This document shows, one piece after another, positions 16,504 to 26,170 of a stretch of 64,000 nucleotides of DNA. The notes beneath the pieces were generated by a model. That model did not search any database. It was not told where the DNA came from and saw nothing but the letters and a program-made list of their open reading frames with translations. The DNA is taken from contig JAZRNL010000008.1 of the NCBI GenBank assembly GCA_045648165.1, forward strand, positions 1-64,000. The letters run 5' to 3'. Within the stretch, counting starts at the first letter, position 1; every line of letters starts with the position of its first letter. The stretch is from RGIG9115 sp045648165. Its GTDB lineage: Bacteria > Bacillota > Clostridia > UBA1381. The position numbers and the translations under genes were made by a program.

Positions 16504-16950
16504 ATGTTGCTTTACGGATTAATTTCACTGCTGTTAATAGCAGCAGATCAAATTTCAAAAATAATGATTTCATCCGGTATTTCCGGTAATGCACGTCTCA
16601 TACTTATACCTCACGTAATTAACATTGTATACAGAAAAAACACAGGAGCTGCATTCAGTATACTTTCCGACCATGTTGTGCTGCTGGGTTTGATATCTGT
16701 TATTTTCTGCGTTGGAGTTATAGTATTCTTTATTAAACGAAGGCCCTCCCACCCACTGTTTTGCACTTCACTTACACTGATATTTGCAGGTGCGCTGGGC
16801 AATGGTATTGACAGAATATTAAGAGGATATGTAGTTGATTTTATCGAAACAGCCTTTATTAATTTTCCTGTGTTTAATATAGCTGATATTTCCATAACCA
16901 TAGGTGCAATTCTTCTTATAATTTATGTGATATTTTACGATAAAGAATAA
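16504..16950 (+). CDS. lspA: Signal peptidase II (lipoprotein signal peptidase)
   Basis: A 148-residue, four-pass membrane aspartyl protease. It shows the N-terminal AADQISKIMI, the K-N-T-G-A-A-F-S segment, and the two catalytic aspartates in GNGIDRILRGYVVDFI and FNIADISITIG. It removes signal peptides from prolipoproteins such as the one at 2490. It is closed by a bidirectional terminator. Confidence 0.95.
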   Translation: MLLYGLISLLLIAADQISKIMISSGISGNARLILIPHVINIVYRKNTGAAFSILSDHVVLLGLISVIFCVGVIVFFIKRRPSHPLFCTSLTLIFAGALGNGIDRILRGYVVDFIETAFINFPVFNIADISITIGAILLIIYVIFYDKE

Positions 16951-16974
16951 AAAATCCGCAAAGCGGATTTTTTT
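16951..16974. terminator. Bidirectional terminator between convergent genes
   Basis: AAAATCCGC, loop AAA, GCGGATTTT, with A and T runs on the two flanks. It serves lspA (plus) and the M20 gene (minus). Confidence 0.9.
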
Positions 16975-18121
16975 ATTTATTAAGATACTCAATTGCAGAA
17001 TATACATAAAGCTTACAAGCCGGCATAAGTGCAGATGTATCAATTTTAAACTTTGAACTATGCAGCGGATTTCTTTCATCTCTTCCAGCTACACCAAACC
17101 TGTAATAAGACGAAGGACAAATTTCAGCAAAATATGCAAAATCGTCACCGGTCATAGAACCTCTTAAAAGCTTAACAACATTCTTTATCTCCTTGATATT
17201 TTTAGAAGCCCTAATAATCATACTATTAATTTCAGAATTATTAATAGTTGGAGGGTATAATTCGTTATAAATAAAATCAATTTCAACGCCGTGTTTGTTT
17301 GAAATGTCTTCTGCTATTTCCAGAAGCTTATTTTTAACTTCATATCTTACATCAAGTTCAAACGACCGTGCTGTGCCGGTTATTTCAACAGTGTCAGGAA
17401 TAATGTTGTTAAAGCTTCCACCATTTACGGTACATACGCTTACAACACAGTCTTTGTCACTAAAATAAACATCCTTAACTTTTGAATAAGCACTTATAAT
17501 AGAAGATGCCGCAATAAGGGGATTGATACAATTCTCAGGCTCTGCGCCGTGGCCGCCCTTGCCTCTGATTATCAGTTTAAAATCATCCGGTGATGCGGTT
17601 ATACTTCCATCTCTGTAAGAAATCGTTCCAACCGGTTCAAGAGGGTCAACATGCATAGCTATAGCTGCTGTTACACCGTCAGCTGCGCCATCATTTATCA
17701 TTATCTTTGCACCGCCTGTTCCCTCTTCTGCAGGCTGAAACAGAACTCTTATAGTTCCGTTAAAAGAATGTTTATTCTCAGAAAGAGCTTTAGCGGCATA
17801 CAACAAACAAGCAGTATGCATATCGTGTCCGCAGGCGTGCATAAACCCATCATGCACAGAAGAAAACTCAACTCCACTTTCTTCTTTAAGAGGAAGAGCA
17901 TCAATATCTGCTCTTATGAGAAAAACCTTCTCCGATTTTTCTGTACCTACAATATCAGCATAAACACCTGTTTCTGCAGAGCTTACAGGTGTAAGACCGA
18001 TATTCATAAGAAATTCTTTTATATATGACGATGTTTTGAATTCCTTAAATTCCGGTTCGGGAATTGAATGAAGATATTTATATGTTTTTAAAATATCGTT
18101 TTCGTTAAAACCGAATTCCAT
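16973..18121 (-). CDS. M20-family amidohydrolase (N-acyl amino acid deacylase type)
   Basis: A 382-residue M20D peptidase-like metalloenzyme. The metal ligands appear in RADIDALPLKE, ACGHDMHTA (residues 96-104), FQPAEEGTGGA and AMHVDP, with a dimerisation domain in the middle (about 180-290). Relatives remove acyl groups from N-acetyl amino acids, hippurate or diaminopimelate. The substrate cannot be told from sequence. It follows ligA after 15 bases and may share its transcript. Confidence 0.92.
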   Translation of the reverse strand: MEFGFNENDILKTYKYLHSIPEPEFKEFKTSSYIKEFLMNIGLTPVSSAETGVYADIVGTEKSEKVFLIRADIDALPLKEESGVEFSSVHDGFMHACGHDMHTACLLYAAKALSENKHSFNGTIRVLFQPAEEGTGGAKIMINDGAADGVTAAIAMHVDPLEPVGTISYRDGSITASPDDFKLIIRGKGGHGAEPENCINPLIAASSIISAYSKVKDVYFSDKDCVVSVCTVNGGSFNNIIPDTVEITGTARSFELDVRYEVKNKLLEIAEDISNKHGVEIDFIYNELYPPTINNSEINSMIIRASKNIKEIKNVVKLLRGSMTGDDFAYFAEICPSSYYRFGVAGRDERNPLHSSKFKIDTSALMPACKLYVYSAIEYLNK

Positions 18122-18136
18122 TTTAAAACCACTTCC

Positions 18137-20119
18137 CTACTTAATCATTTCTTTGAATTCATCCTCACTAATGATGCGTATACCGAGTGACCGTGCTTTA
18201 TCAAGCTTGCTACCCGCTTCGGAACCTGCAAGCACACAGGTTGTCTTTTTTGAAACCGAGCCGGATGTTTTACCTCCAAAGCCTTCTATTATTTCAGATG
18301 CTTCTGAACGTGTAAATTCCATTAGTGTACCGGTAAGGACAAAAATCTGACCTTCAAACCTCATATCTGTTTTCTCATCTGCTTCTTCCACGCATCTTAC
18401 TCCACCTGTTGTAAGTCTGGCAATGAATTCAATATTCTTTTTATCAGCAAAGAACTCGGCAATTGATGATGCCATAACATCTCCTACATCGTCAATGGTT
18501 TTGAGTTCGTCAACAGTTGCTTGAAAAATATTCTCCAGAGTTCTGTATTTTTTTGCCAAAACCTTAGCAGCTTTTTCCCCAACATGGCGTATACCAAAAG
18601 CAGATATTAGCTTATGGAGAGGATTAGAACGGGATTTATCAATTGAATCAAAAAGATTTGCTTCTGATTTTTCGCCCATTTTATCGAGTTCCGATACATC
18701 CCCCGGTTTTAGATAATATAAATCTGCGGCATCAGAAATTATACCCTTATCTACCATTTGTTCAACCAATGCAGGGCCAAGACCATCAATTTCCATTGCA
18801 GATTTTGATACAAAATGAATAATTCGCCTTAGTTGCTGAGCAGGGCAGTACATACTTATACACCTGTATGCCGCCTCACCTTCTTCACGAATTACCTGTC
18901 CGCCGCAGGACGGACAAACAGAAGGCATATGAAATTCAACTTCGTTGCCATCTCTTGCATCTTTATTTACTCCCACAACCGCAGGAATAATATCACCTGC
19001 TTTTTCAATTATAACTCTGTCACCAATGCGAATATCCTTTTCGCGTATATAGTCAAGATTATGGAGTGTAGCCTTAGAAACATTAGTTCCGGCTATCCTG
19101 ACAGTATCAAGAATTGCCAGGGGTGTAAGAACGCCGGTTCTTCCAACATTTATAAGAATATCCCTTACTGTAGTTTCCTTTTGCTCTGCAGGGAATTTGT
19201 ACGCAATTGCCCACTTAGGGAACTTTGATGTGCTGCCAAGAAGCGTTCTATGAGCAAAATCAGTAACTTTAATTACGGCACCATCAATATCGAAATCAAG
19301 ACTATCACGAGTTTCGCCGATTTCCAAAACTTTTTTGTAAGCTTCATCTATTGTATTATAGCTTTCAAAAACAGATACAGTTTTAAATCCAAGATCCTTA
19401 AGGAGCTTTAAACCATCAATATGACTATAAACATCAAACCCTGTTATTTGCTGAATATTAAACACAAATATATCAAGCTTTCGCTCTGCAGTAACCTTTG
19501 AATCGAGCTGTCGTAATGAACCTGCAGCCGCATTTCGGGGATTTGCAAAAAGCGGAAGTTCCTGAGCTTCACGCATTTCATTTAGCTCTACAAAGCTTTT
19601 TTGCGGCATATAAACCTCACCACGAACTTCGATATACGGTACTTTTTTTGTAAGTGACATTGGCACGGAACGGATAGTTTTAACATTTTCTGTGACATCT
19701 TCACCAACAAGTCCGTTACCTCTGGTAGAAGCCCTTACAAATTCTCCGTTTTCGTATTCAAGGGAAACGGACAAACCATCTATTTTTTGCTCTACGATAT
19801 ATTGCGGATTTGTAATAACTTCTCTCACACGCCTGTCAAAATCAAATACTTCCGATTTATTAAACGCATCCTGAAGACTTTCCATAGGCACAGTATGTTG
19901 AACCTGGGCAAACTCCGAAAGAGCAACTCCACCCACTCTTGATGTAGGAGAATTACTCTTTTTAAGTTCCGGATGCTCTGCTTCAAGAACTTCAAGCTCA
20001 CGTAAAGCTTTGTCATATTCAAAATCAGAAATTTCAGGATCATCAAGCACATAGTATCTATAGCTATGATAATTTAGAAACTCAGTAAGTTCTTTTACTC
20101 TTTTTTCAAATTGCAACAT
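18137..20119 (-). CDS. ligA: NAD-dependent DNA ligase
   Basis: A 660-residue LigA with all domains: Ia (NAD binding), adenylation domain with the nucleotide-accepting Lys112 in EQKIDGLS, OB fold, four-cysteine zinc finger (CPSCGG ... CPAQQL), helix-hairpin-helix repeats and a C-terminal BRCT domain (about 585-655). It seals nicks in replication and repair. GGAG eight bases before the ATG overlaps the end of yunB. Confidence 0.97.
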   Translation of the reverse strand: MLQFEKRVKELTEFLNYHSYRYYVLDDPEISDFEYDKALRELEVLEAEHPELKKSNSPTSRVGGVALSEFAQVQHTVPMESLQDAFNKSEVFDFDRRVREVITNPQYIVEQKIDGLSVSLEYENGEFVRASTRGNGLVGEDVTENVKTIRSVPMSLTKKVPYIEVRGEVYMPQKSFVELNEMREAQELPLFANPRNAAAGSLRQLDSKVTAERKLDIFVFNIQQITGFDVYSHIDGLKLLKDLGFKTVSVFESYNTIDEAYKKVLEIGETRDSLDFDIDGAVIKVTDFAHRTLLGSTSKFPKWAIAYKFPAEQKETTVRDILINVGRTGVLTPLAILDTVRIAGTNVSKATLHNLDYIREKDIRIGDRVIIEKAGDIIPAVVGVNKDARDGNEVEFHMPSVCPSCGGQVIREEGEAAYRCISMYCPAQQLRRIIHFVSKSAMEIDGLGPALVEQMVDKGIISDAADLYYLKPGDVSELDKMGEKSEANLFDSIDKSRSNPLHKLISAFGIRHVGEKAAKVLAKKYRTLENIFQATVDELKTIDDVGDVMASSIAEFFADKKNIEFIARLTTGGVRCVEEADEKTDMRFEGQIFVLTGTLMEFTRSEASEIIEGFGGKTSGSVSKKTTCVLAGSEAGSKLDKARSLGIRIISEDEFKEMIK

Positions 20120-20124
20120 AAAGT

Positions 20125-20769
20125 TTACTCCAATTTATTATTAATACCGGAAAAATATCCGCCATAAACCTGTGGAACGCGTCCTACTATAATTGTATCT
20201 GCAACAGGCAGGGAATTTTTAACTTGAGCAGAAACACGTGAACCCATACCTACCACCGTTACAGTGGTATATGTATCAATATACACACAGTGGCGCACCT
20301 GGTTTATCCCAGCCGATACAAATTCATCTCTGAATGCAGTTTTAGTAACAGAATATGGTTTAACCTTTATTTTAATTTTAGGACCAAAACCCGCCAGCAT
20401 AGGTTTACTCTGGGATGAACCCATATATAGAGTCACATATTTTTTGTCTCCCGATGACACATACTTATTAACGCATTCTGCTAAATCTGATTTCATTCTG
20501 TTTAGTGCAACAACATTGCCAGAAAGTGAAACAATTTCATCTTGTGAATTCTTAGAGACAGATACGATATCTTTATAAGATACATCACGAAAGCATTCAT
20601 CTACAGCTTTATTAATTGCCTCGTTACCGATTTTGTAAGCATATGCGGTAAAGGCAGTTTCAAAAGGCTTTTCCAAACGACTGAAAATAAACCCCGTTAA
20701 AACTGACACAAACAAAATAAAAACAAAAAGCCGAAGGATTACAATTCTTTTTACTCTACTTCTACGCAT
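20125..20769 (-). CDS. yunB: Sporulation protein YunB
   Basis: About 214 residues: a basic N-terminus, one membrane anchor (about 8-28), then the conserved YunB domain (TAYAYKIGNEAINKAVDECFRDVSY and VGMGSRVSAQVKNSLPVADTIIVGRVPQVYGG). It is a sigma-E regulon sporulation protein in Bacillus; its biochemical role is unknown. ATG at 20769 is chosen because GGGGTGG lies nine bases upstream. That ribosome site is buried in an 11-base-pair hairpin. It lies between thrS and ligA. Confidence 0.92.
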   Translation of the reverse strand: MRRSRVKRIVILRLFVFILFVSVLTGFIFSRLEKPFETAFTAYAYKIGNEAINKAVDECFRDVSYKDIVSVSKNSQDEIVSLSGNVVALNRMKSDLAECVNKYVSSGDKKYVTLYMGSSQSKPMLAGFGPKIKIKVKPYSVTKTAFRDEFVSAGINQVRHCVYIDTYTTVTVVGMGSRVSAQVKNSLPVADTIIVGRVPQVYGGYFSGINNKLE

Positions 20770-20775
20770 ATGTAT

Positions 20776-20815
20776 CACCACCCCTTATGGCATATAATAT
20801 GCTAAAGGGGTGGTG
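20776..20815 (-). promoter_or_regulatory. Hairpin burying the yunB ribosome-binding site
   Basis: CACCACCCCTT (20776-20786) pairs exactly with AAGGGGTGGTG (20805-20815), and GCATA/TATGC makes a second stem inside (20790-20802). On the minus strand the 3' arm contains the yunB SD. No T tract follows, so it is not a standard terminator. The inner part includes CATATTAT, a partial sigma-E -10 (six of eight). Confidence 0.65.
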
Positions 20816-20822
20816 TAAGTGA

Positions 20823-22574
20823 TTAAAGTGCTTTTTCTGCTATTTCTTTTACAAGCTTTGTAACAAGGTCGTCAAGAGACATTGTACCAAGGTCACCGTC
20901 TTTTCTGGAACGAACTGCGACCACATTGTTTTCTATATCCTTATCGCCTGCAATAATCATATAGGGAACTTTTTCAAGCTGAGCTTCTCTTATCTTATAT
21001 CCCATCTTTTCAGAACGGTCATCGATTTCAACCCTGATAATTCCATATTTTTCAAGCTCTGCCTTAACCTTTTGGATATATGGAAGGTGTCTGTCGGCAA
21101 TAGGAATAAGCTTAACCTGAACAGGTGCAAGCCACAGAGGGAATGCTCCGGCATACTTTTCTATAAGTAGTGCAAGAGTTCTCTCGTAACAACCGATTGA
21201 TGTTCTGTGAATAATATACGGATTTTTCTTTTGTCCGTCTTTATCCACATATTCCATTCCGAATTTTTCTGCAAGCATCTGGTCGATCTGGATTGTGATT
21301 AAAGTATCTTCTTTTCCATGAACATTCTTTATCTGAATATCAAGCTTCGGTCCGTAGAATGCGGCTTCACCTATACCAACCTTATAGGGTATTTCAAGGT
21401 GATCAAGAATCTTTTTCATCATTCCCTGAGCTTCAGCCCACTGCTCATCAGTTCCAATATATTTTTCTCTGTCGGCAGGATCCCACTGTGAAAATCTGTA
21501 TGATACATCTTCATACAAACCAAGGGTTTTAAGCATATAAATTGCAAGCTCAAGACAACCCTTGAATTCATCTTCAAGCTGCTCCGGTGTACACATTAAA
21601 TGACCTTCGGAAATAGTAAACTGACGTACACGAATCAAACCATGCATTTCACCAGAAGCTTCATTTCTGAAAAGAGTTGAAGTTTCATTAAGTCGCATCG
21701 GCAAATCTCTGTATGACCTTCCGCGGTTAAGATACGCCTGATACTGGAAAGGACATGTCATAGGACGCAGAGCAAAAATCTCATCATCTTTTTCTTCGTC
21801 GCCAAGAACAAACATTCCGTCTTTATAGTGTCCCCAATGACCGGAAAGCTTATACAAATCGCTTTTAGCCATAAGGGGAGTTTTTGTAAGTTGCCAACCT
21901 CTGCGCTGCTCTTCATCTTCCACAAATCTCTGAAGAAGCTGAATAATGCGTGCACCCTTTGGAAGAAGTATAGGCAATCCCTGACCTATAAGATCACTTG
22001 TTGTAAAGAGCTCGAGCTCACGACCGAGTTTGTTATGGTCTCTCTTTTTCGCTTCTTCAAGCTGAGTAAGATACTCTTCAAGCTCAGTTTTATTAGCAAA
22101 TGCAGTACCATAAATCCTCTGGAGCATTTTATTGTGTTCATCGCCTCTCCAGTATGCACCTGTTGCGCTAAGGAGCTTATAAGCCTTAACCTTGCTTGTA
22201 TATCCAACGTGAGGTCCGGCACACAGATCTGTGAATTCACCCTGCTTATAGAAAGAAATTACAGAGTCGTCAGGAAGGTCATTTATAAGTTCACACTTAT
22301 ACGGCTCTTCCTTCATTAGTTCAAGAGCTTCGTTTCTGGGAAGCTCAAATCTCTCAATTTTTAAATTCTCTTTTGCTATCTTCTTCATTTCAGCTTCGAT
22401 AGCTTCAAGATCATCAGGAGTAAATTTATGCTCTGAATCAAAGTCGTAATAGAAACCTGTATCAATAGCCGGACCTATTGCGAGCTTTGCTTCCGGGAAC
22501 AGACGTTTTACAGCCTGAGCAAGCACGTGAGACGCACTGTGTCTTAAAATCTGAAGTTCATTCATTTCACTCAT
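20823..22574 (-). CDS. thrS: Threonyl-tRNA synthetase lacking the TGS domain
   Basis: A 583-residue class II synthetase. It begins directly in the editing domain (HSASH, residues 12-16) and lacks the roughly 60-residue N-terminal TGS domain of the usual 640-residue enzyme. The catalytic core has RPMTCPFQYQAY, motif 2 around MRLNETSTLFRNEASGEMHGLIRVRQFT, and motif 3 GCYERTLALLIEKY, with a normal anticodon-binding domain at the C-terminus. Expression is controlled by a threonine T-box upstream. Confidence 0.95.
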   Translation of the reverse strand: MSEMNELQILRHSASHVLAQAVKRLFPEAKLAIGPAIDTGFYYDFDSEHKFTPDDLEAIEAEMKKIAKENLKIERFELPRNEALELMKEEPYKCELINDLPDDSVISFYKQGEFTDLCAGPHVGYTSKVKAYKLLSATGAYWRGDEHNKMLQRIYGTAFANKTELEEYLTQLEEAKKRDHNKLGRELELFTTSDLIGQGLPILLPKGARIIQLLQRFVEDEEQRRGWQLTKTPLMAKSDLYKLSGHWGHYKDGMFVLGDEEKDDEIFALRPMTCPFQYQAYLNRGRSYRDLPMRLNETSTLFRNEASGEMHGLIRVRQFTISEGHLMCTPEQLEDEFKGCLELAIYMLKTLGLYEDVSYRFSQWDPADREKYIGTDEQWAEAQGMMKKILDHLEIPYKVGIGEAAFYGPKLDIQIKNVHGKEDTLITIQIDQMLAEKFGMEYVDKDGQKKNPYIIHRTSIGCYERTLALLIEKYAGAFPLWLAPVQVKLIPIADRHLPYIQKVKAELEKYGIIRVEIDDRSEKMGYKIREAQLEKVPYMIIAGDKDIENNVVAVRSRKDGDLGTMSLDDLVTKLVKEIAEKAL

Positions 22575-22599
22575 TTGTTATACTTCCTTTCAATATATG

Positions 22600-22870
22600 C
22601 CTTTCTTAAGGTAAACAAAAAGCACCCCAAGAAAAATGCATTTAGCATATTCCTCAGGGGTGCAATATTTTACACGGTTCCACCCTGATTACGGAAAAAT
22701 TCCGTCACTCATCAATCCATTAACGCAGGATAACGGCAAGGCTTACTGTTAATTTCGGCCCGCGGCTCCAAAGTGGTATTCATCGAACCAATCAGTAAGC
22801 GGCTTCCAGCCCACGACCGCTATTCTCTAATACATCTTAAAATTCGACTACTGTCTTTTTCACAGCCATT
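22600..22870 (-). promoter_or_regulatory. Threonine T-box leader of thrS
   Basis: On the minus strand Stem I carries an ACC threonine specifier (22775-22777) in the context GAATACCACTTTGG. The T-box AGGGTGGAACCGTG lies at 22673-22686, and a terminator pairs GCACCCC with GGGGTGC (22622-22662) before a T run. The TGGA in the T-box would pair with a tRNA ending in UCCA. Uncharged tRNA-Thr should favour the antiterminator. This explains the 390-base stretch without a gene between thrS and uvrA. Confidence 0.93.
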
Positions 22871-22876
22871 ATATTT

Positions 22877-22905
22877 ATAATACCAAAACACATTGATTTT
22901 GTCAA
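22877..22905 (-). promoter_or_regulatory. Sigma-A promoter for the T-box-thrS unit
   Basis: Minus strand: TTGACA (22900-22905), 17 bases, TATTAT (22877-22882). Confidence 0.85.
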
Positions 22906-22964
22906 GTATTTTTAACTATTTTATATAATACATAACACAAAAAACTCAAATAATGGTATTATAT

Positions 22965-25787
22965 TTATTCAATATAGCCTTTCAGGTATTTGCCGGTGTG
23001 GGATTTATTACACTTTATAATTTCTTCAGGTGTGCCGCTTACTATAACAGTCCCTCCCCCATCGCCGCCTTCGGGGCCCATATCAATTATATAGTCAGCA
23101 ACTTTGATAACATCAAGATTATGTTCGATAACAATTACTGTATTACCACTTTCAACGAGTTTTTCCAAAACAACTATAAGCTTATGAACATCTGCACTGT
23201 GAAGCCCGGTTGTAGGTTCATCAAGCACATAAATCGTATCACCTGTACTTCTCTTAGAAAGCTCTGTTGCAAGCTTAACTCTCTGTGCTTCACCACCGCT
23301 TAAAGTGGTAGAGCTCTGACCAAGTTTGATATAGGAAAGTCCTACATCTTTAAGGATCTGAAGCTTACGCTTAATCTTAGGGATATTTGCAAAAAAATCA
23401 AGTGCTTCTTCAACTGTCATTTCAAGTACATCGTAGATATTTTTACCCTTATATTTTACCTCAAGAGTTTCCCTGTTGTAACGTTTACCCTTACAAACCT
23501 CACATGGCACATAAACATCGGATAAAAAGTGCATTTCAATTTTAACAATACCATCTCCTGAGCAGGCTTCGCACCGTCCGCCCTTAACGTTAAAGCTGAA
23601 ACGCCCCGCACTATAACCTCTGACCTTAGCATCGTTTGTGGATGCAAAAACCTCTCGGATATCATTAAAAAGTCCGGTATACGTAGCAGGATTAGAACGA
23701 GGAGTTCTGCCAATAGGTGACTGGTCAATGTTGATTATTTTCCCAAGCTTTTCTTTCCCCTTAATTTCTTTATGCTTGCCGCCATAAGTCCGGGCGTGGT
23801 TGAGATCGTGAGCCAGTTGTTTATAAAGTATTTCATTTACAAGGGAGCTTTTACCCGACCCTGAAACACCTGTAACGCATGTAAACACTCCCAGGGGAAA
23901 TTTGACGTTTATATTCTTGAGATTATTTTCTTCAGCGCCTATAACCTCTATCCAATTTTCAGGATTACGTCTTGTTTTCGGAACGTCTATCTTTATTTCT
24001 CCTGAAAGATATTTTCCGGTAATCGAATCAGGACTGTTAATAATATCCTCAACAGTTCCCTCACCAACAATCAAGCCTCCATTAATACCAGCTCCGGGGC
24101 CCACATCAATTACGTGGTCGGCAGCAAACATTGTGTCAGTATCGTGCTCAACAACAATGACAGAATTACCCATATCACGAAGATGTTTAAGTGTTTCGAT
24201 AAGTCTGTCATTATCTCTCTGGTGAAGGCCTATACTTGGTTCATCAAGAATATACAAAACACCCACGAGTCCGGAACCAATCTGAGTTGCAAGTCTTATT
24301 CTCTGTGCTTCCCCGCCGCTGAGAGTTCCCGACGAACGGGCAAGGGTAAGATAATCAAGTCCCACATCAATCAAGAACTTAAGCCTTGCCTTAATTTCTC
24401 TTATTATCTGGTCTCCGATTATCTTTTCTCTTTCAGTAAGGGTAAGAGTTTCTATAAATTCCATTGCAGCTTTAACAGAAAGCTTTGTAAGTTCATAAAT
24501 ATTAATACCGCCAACAGTTACTGCAAGAACCTGTTCATTTAGCCTCGCACCGTGACAGTGCGGACATTCCACATCATTTATATACTTCTCTATATCATTT
24601 TTCGCATAATCCGAAGTGGTTGAATGGTATCTGCGTTCAAGGTTTGTAACAACACCCTCAAAAGCAGCAAAATAGGTTCCGCTCCCATATGATCTTGTAT
24701 AGCTGATATTAATTTTCTCATCACCCGTACCATAGAATATAATATTTTTTATATCATCAGACAATTCATCAAAAGGTGTATTTATATCAAAGCCGTAATG
24801 TTCGGCAAGTGCAGTAAAATACATATATGCAAAGCTATCCTTTTCGCCTGCACTGTTCCAACCCGTAGCATAAATTGCACCCTCTAACAGACTTTTACTT
24901 CCATCTTCAACAATCAGGGCAGGGTCTATTTTTGAAGTGCTTCCCAAGCCGTCACAGTGCTTACAAGCACCGTATGGATTATTAAAAGAAAACATCCTTG
25001 GCGCCAATTCTTCAAGACTTATTCCGCAATCAGGGCAAGCCAGACTTCCGCTGAAAATCATATCCTCGCCGTCAACAATTCCAACAGTTACAATATCTCC
25101 CGTAAGATTAAGAGCAGTCTCTACCGAATCTGCCACTCTCCTGTCTATACCCTCTTTTACTATAATTCTGTCTATGATTATATCAATATTATGCTTAAAA
25201 GTTTTAGGGAGATCTATTTCCTCATCAAGAGTGTGGATTTCACCATCAATTCTTGCTCGCACGTATCCATTTCTTGACGCATCTTCAAGAATTTTTTTGT
25301 GATTTCCCTTTTTACCTCTTACAACAGGAGCCATTATCTGCAATTTTGTCCCATTATCAAGAGCCATAATGTTATCAACAATATTATCAACAGTCTGGCG
25401 CGATATAACCTTACCACACTTAGGACAGTGAGGTATACCGATCCGTGCATAAAGAAGGCGTAAATAATCATAAATTTCCGTAACGGTACCAACTGTTGAA
25501 CGTGGATTTTTAGAGGTCGTTTTCTGATCAATACTTATAGCAGGAGAAAGACCCTCTATGCTTTCTACATCAGGCTTATCCATCTGACCGAGAAACATAC
25601 GCGCATATGATGAAAGAGATTCTACATACCTTCTCTGGCCTTCTGCATACACAGTATCAAACGCAAGTGAAGATTTGCCGGAACCTGATAAGCCTGTAAT
25701 AACAACAAGCTTTTCTCTTGGTATATTAACTGATACATTTTTCAGATTATGAACCTTTGCTCCTTTTATTTTTATATATCCTGACAT
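22965..25787 (-). CDS. uvrA: Excinuclease ABC subunit A
   Basis: A 940-residue UvrA with two ABC ATPase modules: Walker A GLSGSGKSSLAFDT near residue 33 and GVSGSGKSSLVNEI in the second half, two ABC signature motifs (LSGGEAQR) and zinc-binding Cys pairs. It recognises bulky DNA lesions and loads UvrB. It follows a small degenerate nucleotidyltransferase-like gene and uvrB on the same strand, forming a compact repair operon with topB upstream. Confidence 0.97.
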   Translation of the reverse strand: MSGYIKIKGAKVHNLKNVSVNIPREKLVVITGLSGSGKSSLAFDTVYAEGQRRYVESLSSYARMFLGQMDKPDVESIEGLSPAISIDQKTTSKNPRSTVGTVTEIYDYLRLLYARIGIPHCPKCGKVISRQTVDNIVDNIMALDNGTKLQIMAPVVRGKKGNHKKILEDASRNGYVRARIDGEIHTLDEEIDLPKTFKHNIDIIIDRIIVKEGIDRRVADSVETALNLTGDIVTVGIVDGEDMIFSGSLACPDCGISLEELAPRMFSFNNPYGACKHCDGLGSTSKIDPALIVEDGSKSLLEGAIYATGWNSAGEKDSFAYMYFTALAEHYGFDINTPFDELSDDIKNIIFYGTGDEKINISYTRSYGSGTYFAAFEGVVTNLERRYHSTTSDYAKNDIEKYINDVECPHCHGARLNEQVLAVTVGGINIYELTKLSVKAAMEFIETLTLTEREKIIGDQIIREIKARLKFLIDVGLDYLTLARSSGTLSGGEAQRIRLATQIGSGLVGVLYILDEPSIGLHQRDNDRLIETLKHLRDMGNSVIVVEHDTDTMFAADHVIDVGPGAGINGGLIVGEGTVEDIINSPDSITGKYLSGEIKIDVPKTRRNPENWIEVIGAEENNLKNINVKFPLGVFTCVTGVSGSGKSSLVNEILYKQLAHDLNHARTYGGKHKEIKGKEKLGKIINIDQSPIGRTPRSNPATYTGLFNDIREVFASTNDAKVRGYSAGRFSFNVKGGRCEACSGDGIVKIEMHFLSDVYVPCEVCKGKRYNRETLEVKYKGKNIYDVLEMTVEEALDFFANIPKIKRKLQILKDVGLSYIKLGQSSTTLSGGEAQRVKLATELSKRSTGDTIYVLDEPTTGLHSADVHKLIVVLEKLVESGNTVIVIEHNLDVIKVADYIIDMGPEGGDGGGTVIVSGTPEEIIKCNKSHTGKYLKGYIE

Positions 25788-25799
25788 AGCATTTCCTTT

Positions 25800-26165
25800 C
25801 TATGACAAAAACAAACTTCCTGTTTTTTTCGAACGCTCAAGCATATCCTTTTTTCTGCTCTGAGCAATTGTGTAATCCTCCATCATGGCATTTTCAAATA
25901 ATGATTTAATAAGCGGAGTTTCAGAATAAATAAGCTCCCCGTTATTTACAATATCAAGCCTATCTGCCTCACTGAAATCACGTATATCGCAAATATTTAT
26001 TTCTCTGCCTAATTCTTTTTCAAGCTTAGTCTGTATCTGATACAAATGATTTAACTGAGTAGAGCCGTCAAAAAAACCTACAACGGACAGTACCTCATCA
26101 TCAAGAAGATAAATTACGGGCGTAAGCAAACCTGATTTTATTATTTCTATTATTTTTTTATTCAT
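25800..26165 (-). CDS. Degenerate minimal nucleotidyltransferase-like protein
   Basis: A 121-residue protein. Residues 47-85 (LEKELGREINICDIRDFSEADRLDIVNNGELIYSE) match the C-terminal half of MNT/MntA-type nucleotidyltransferase domains, in which a Dlv-D-l segment is followed by an r-x-v-x-x-x-G-x-l-l-y pattern. The catalytic G-S and D-x-D region is missing; where it should be the sequence reads VVGFFDGSTQLN. So the fold is inferred and activity is unlikely. It lies between uvrB and uvrA, separated by 5 and 12 bases, clearly co-transcribed. Its role is unknown. Confidence 0.7.
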   Translation of the reverse strand: MNKKIIEIIKSGLLTPVIYLLDDEVLSVVGFFDGSTQLNHLYQIQTKLEKELGREINICDIRDFSEADRLDIVNNGELIYSETPLIKSLFENAMMEDYTIAQSRKKDMLERSKKTGSLFLS

Positions 26166-26170
26166 AATAC

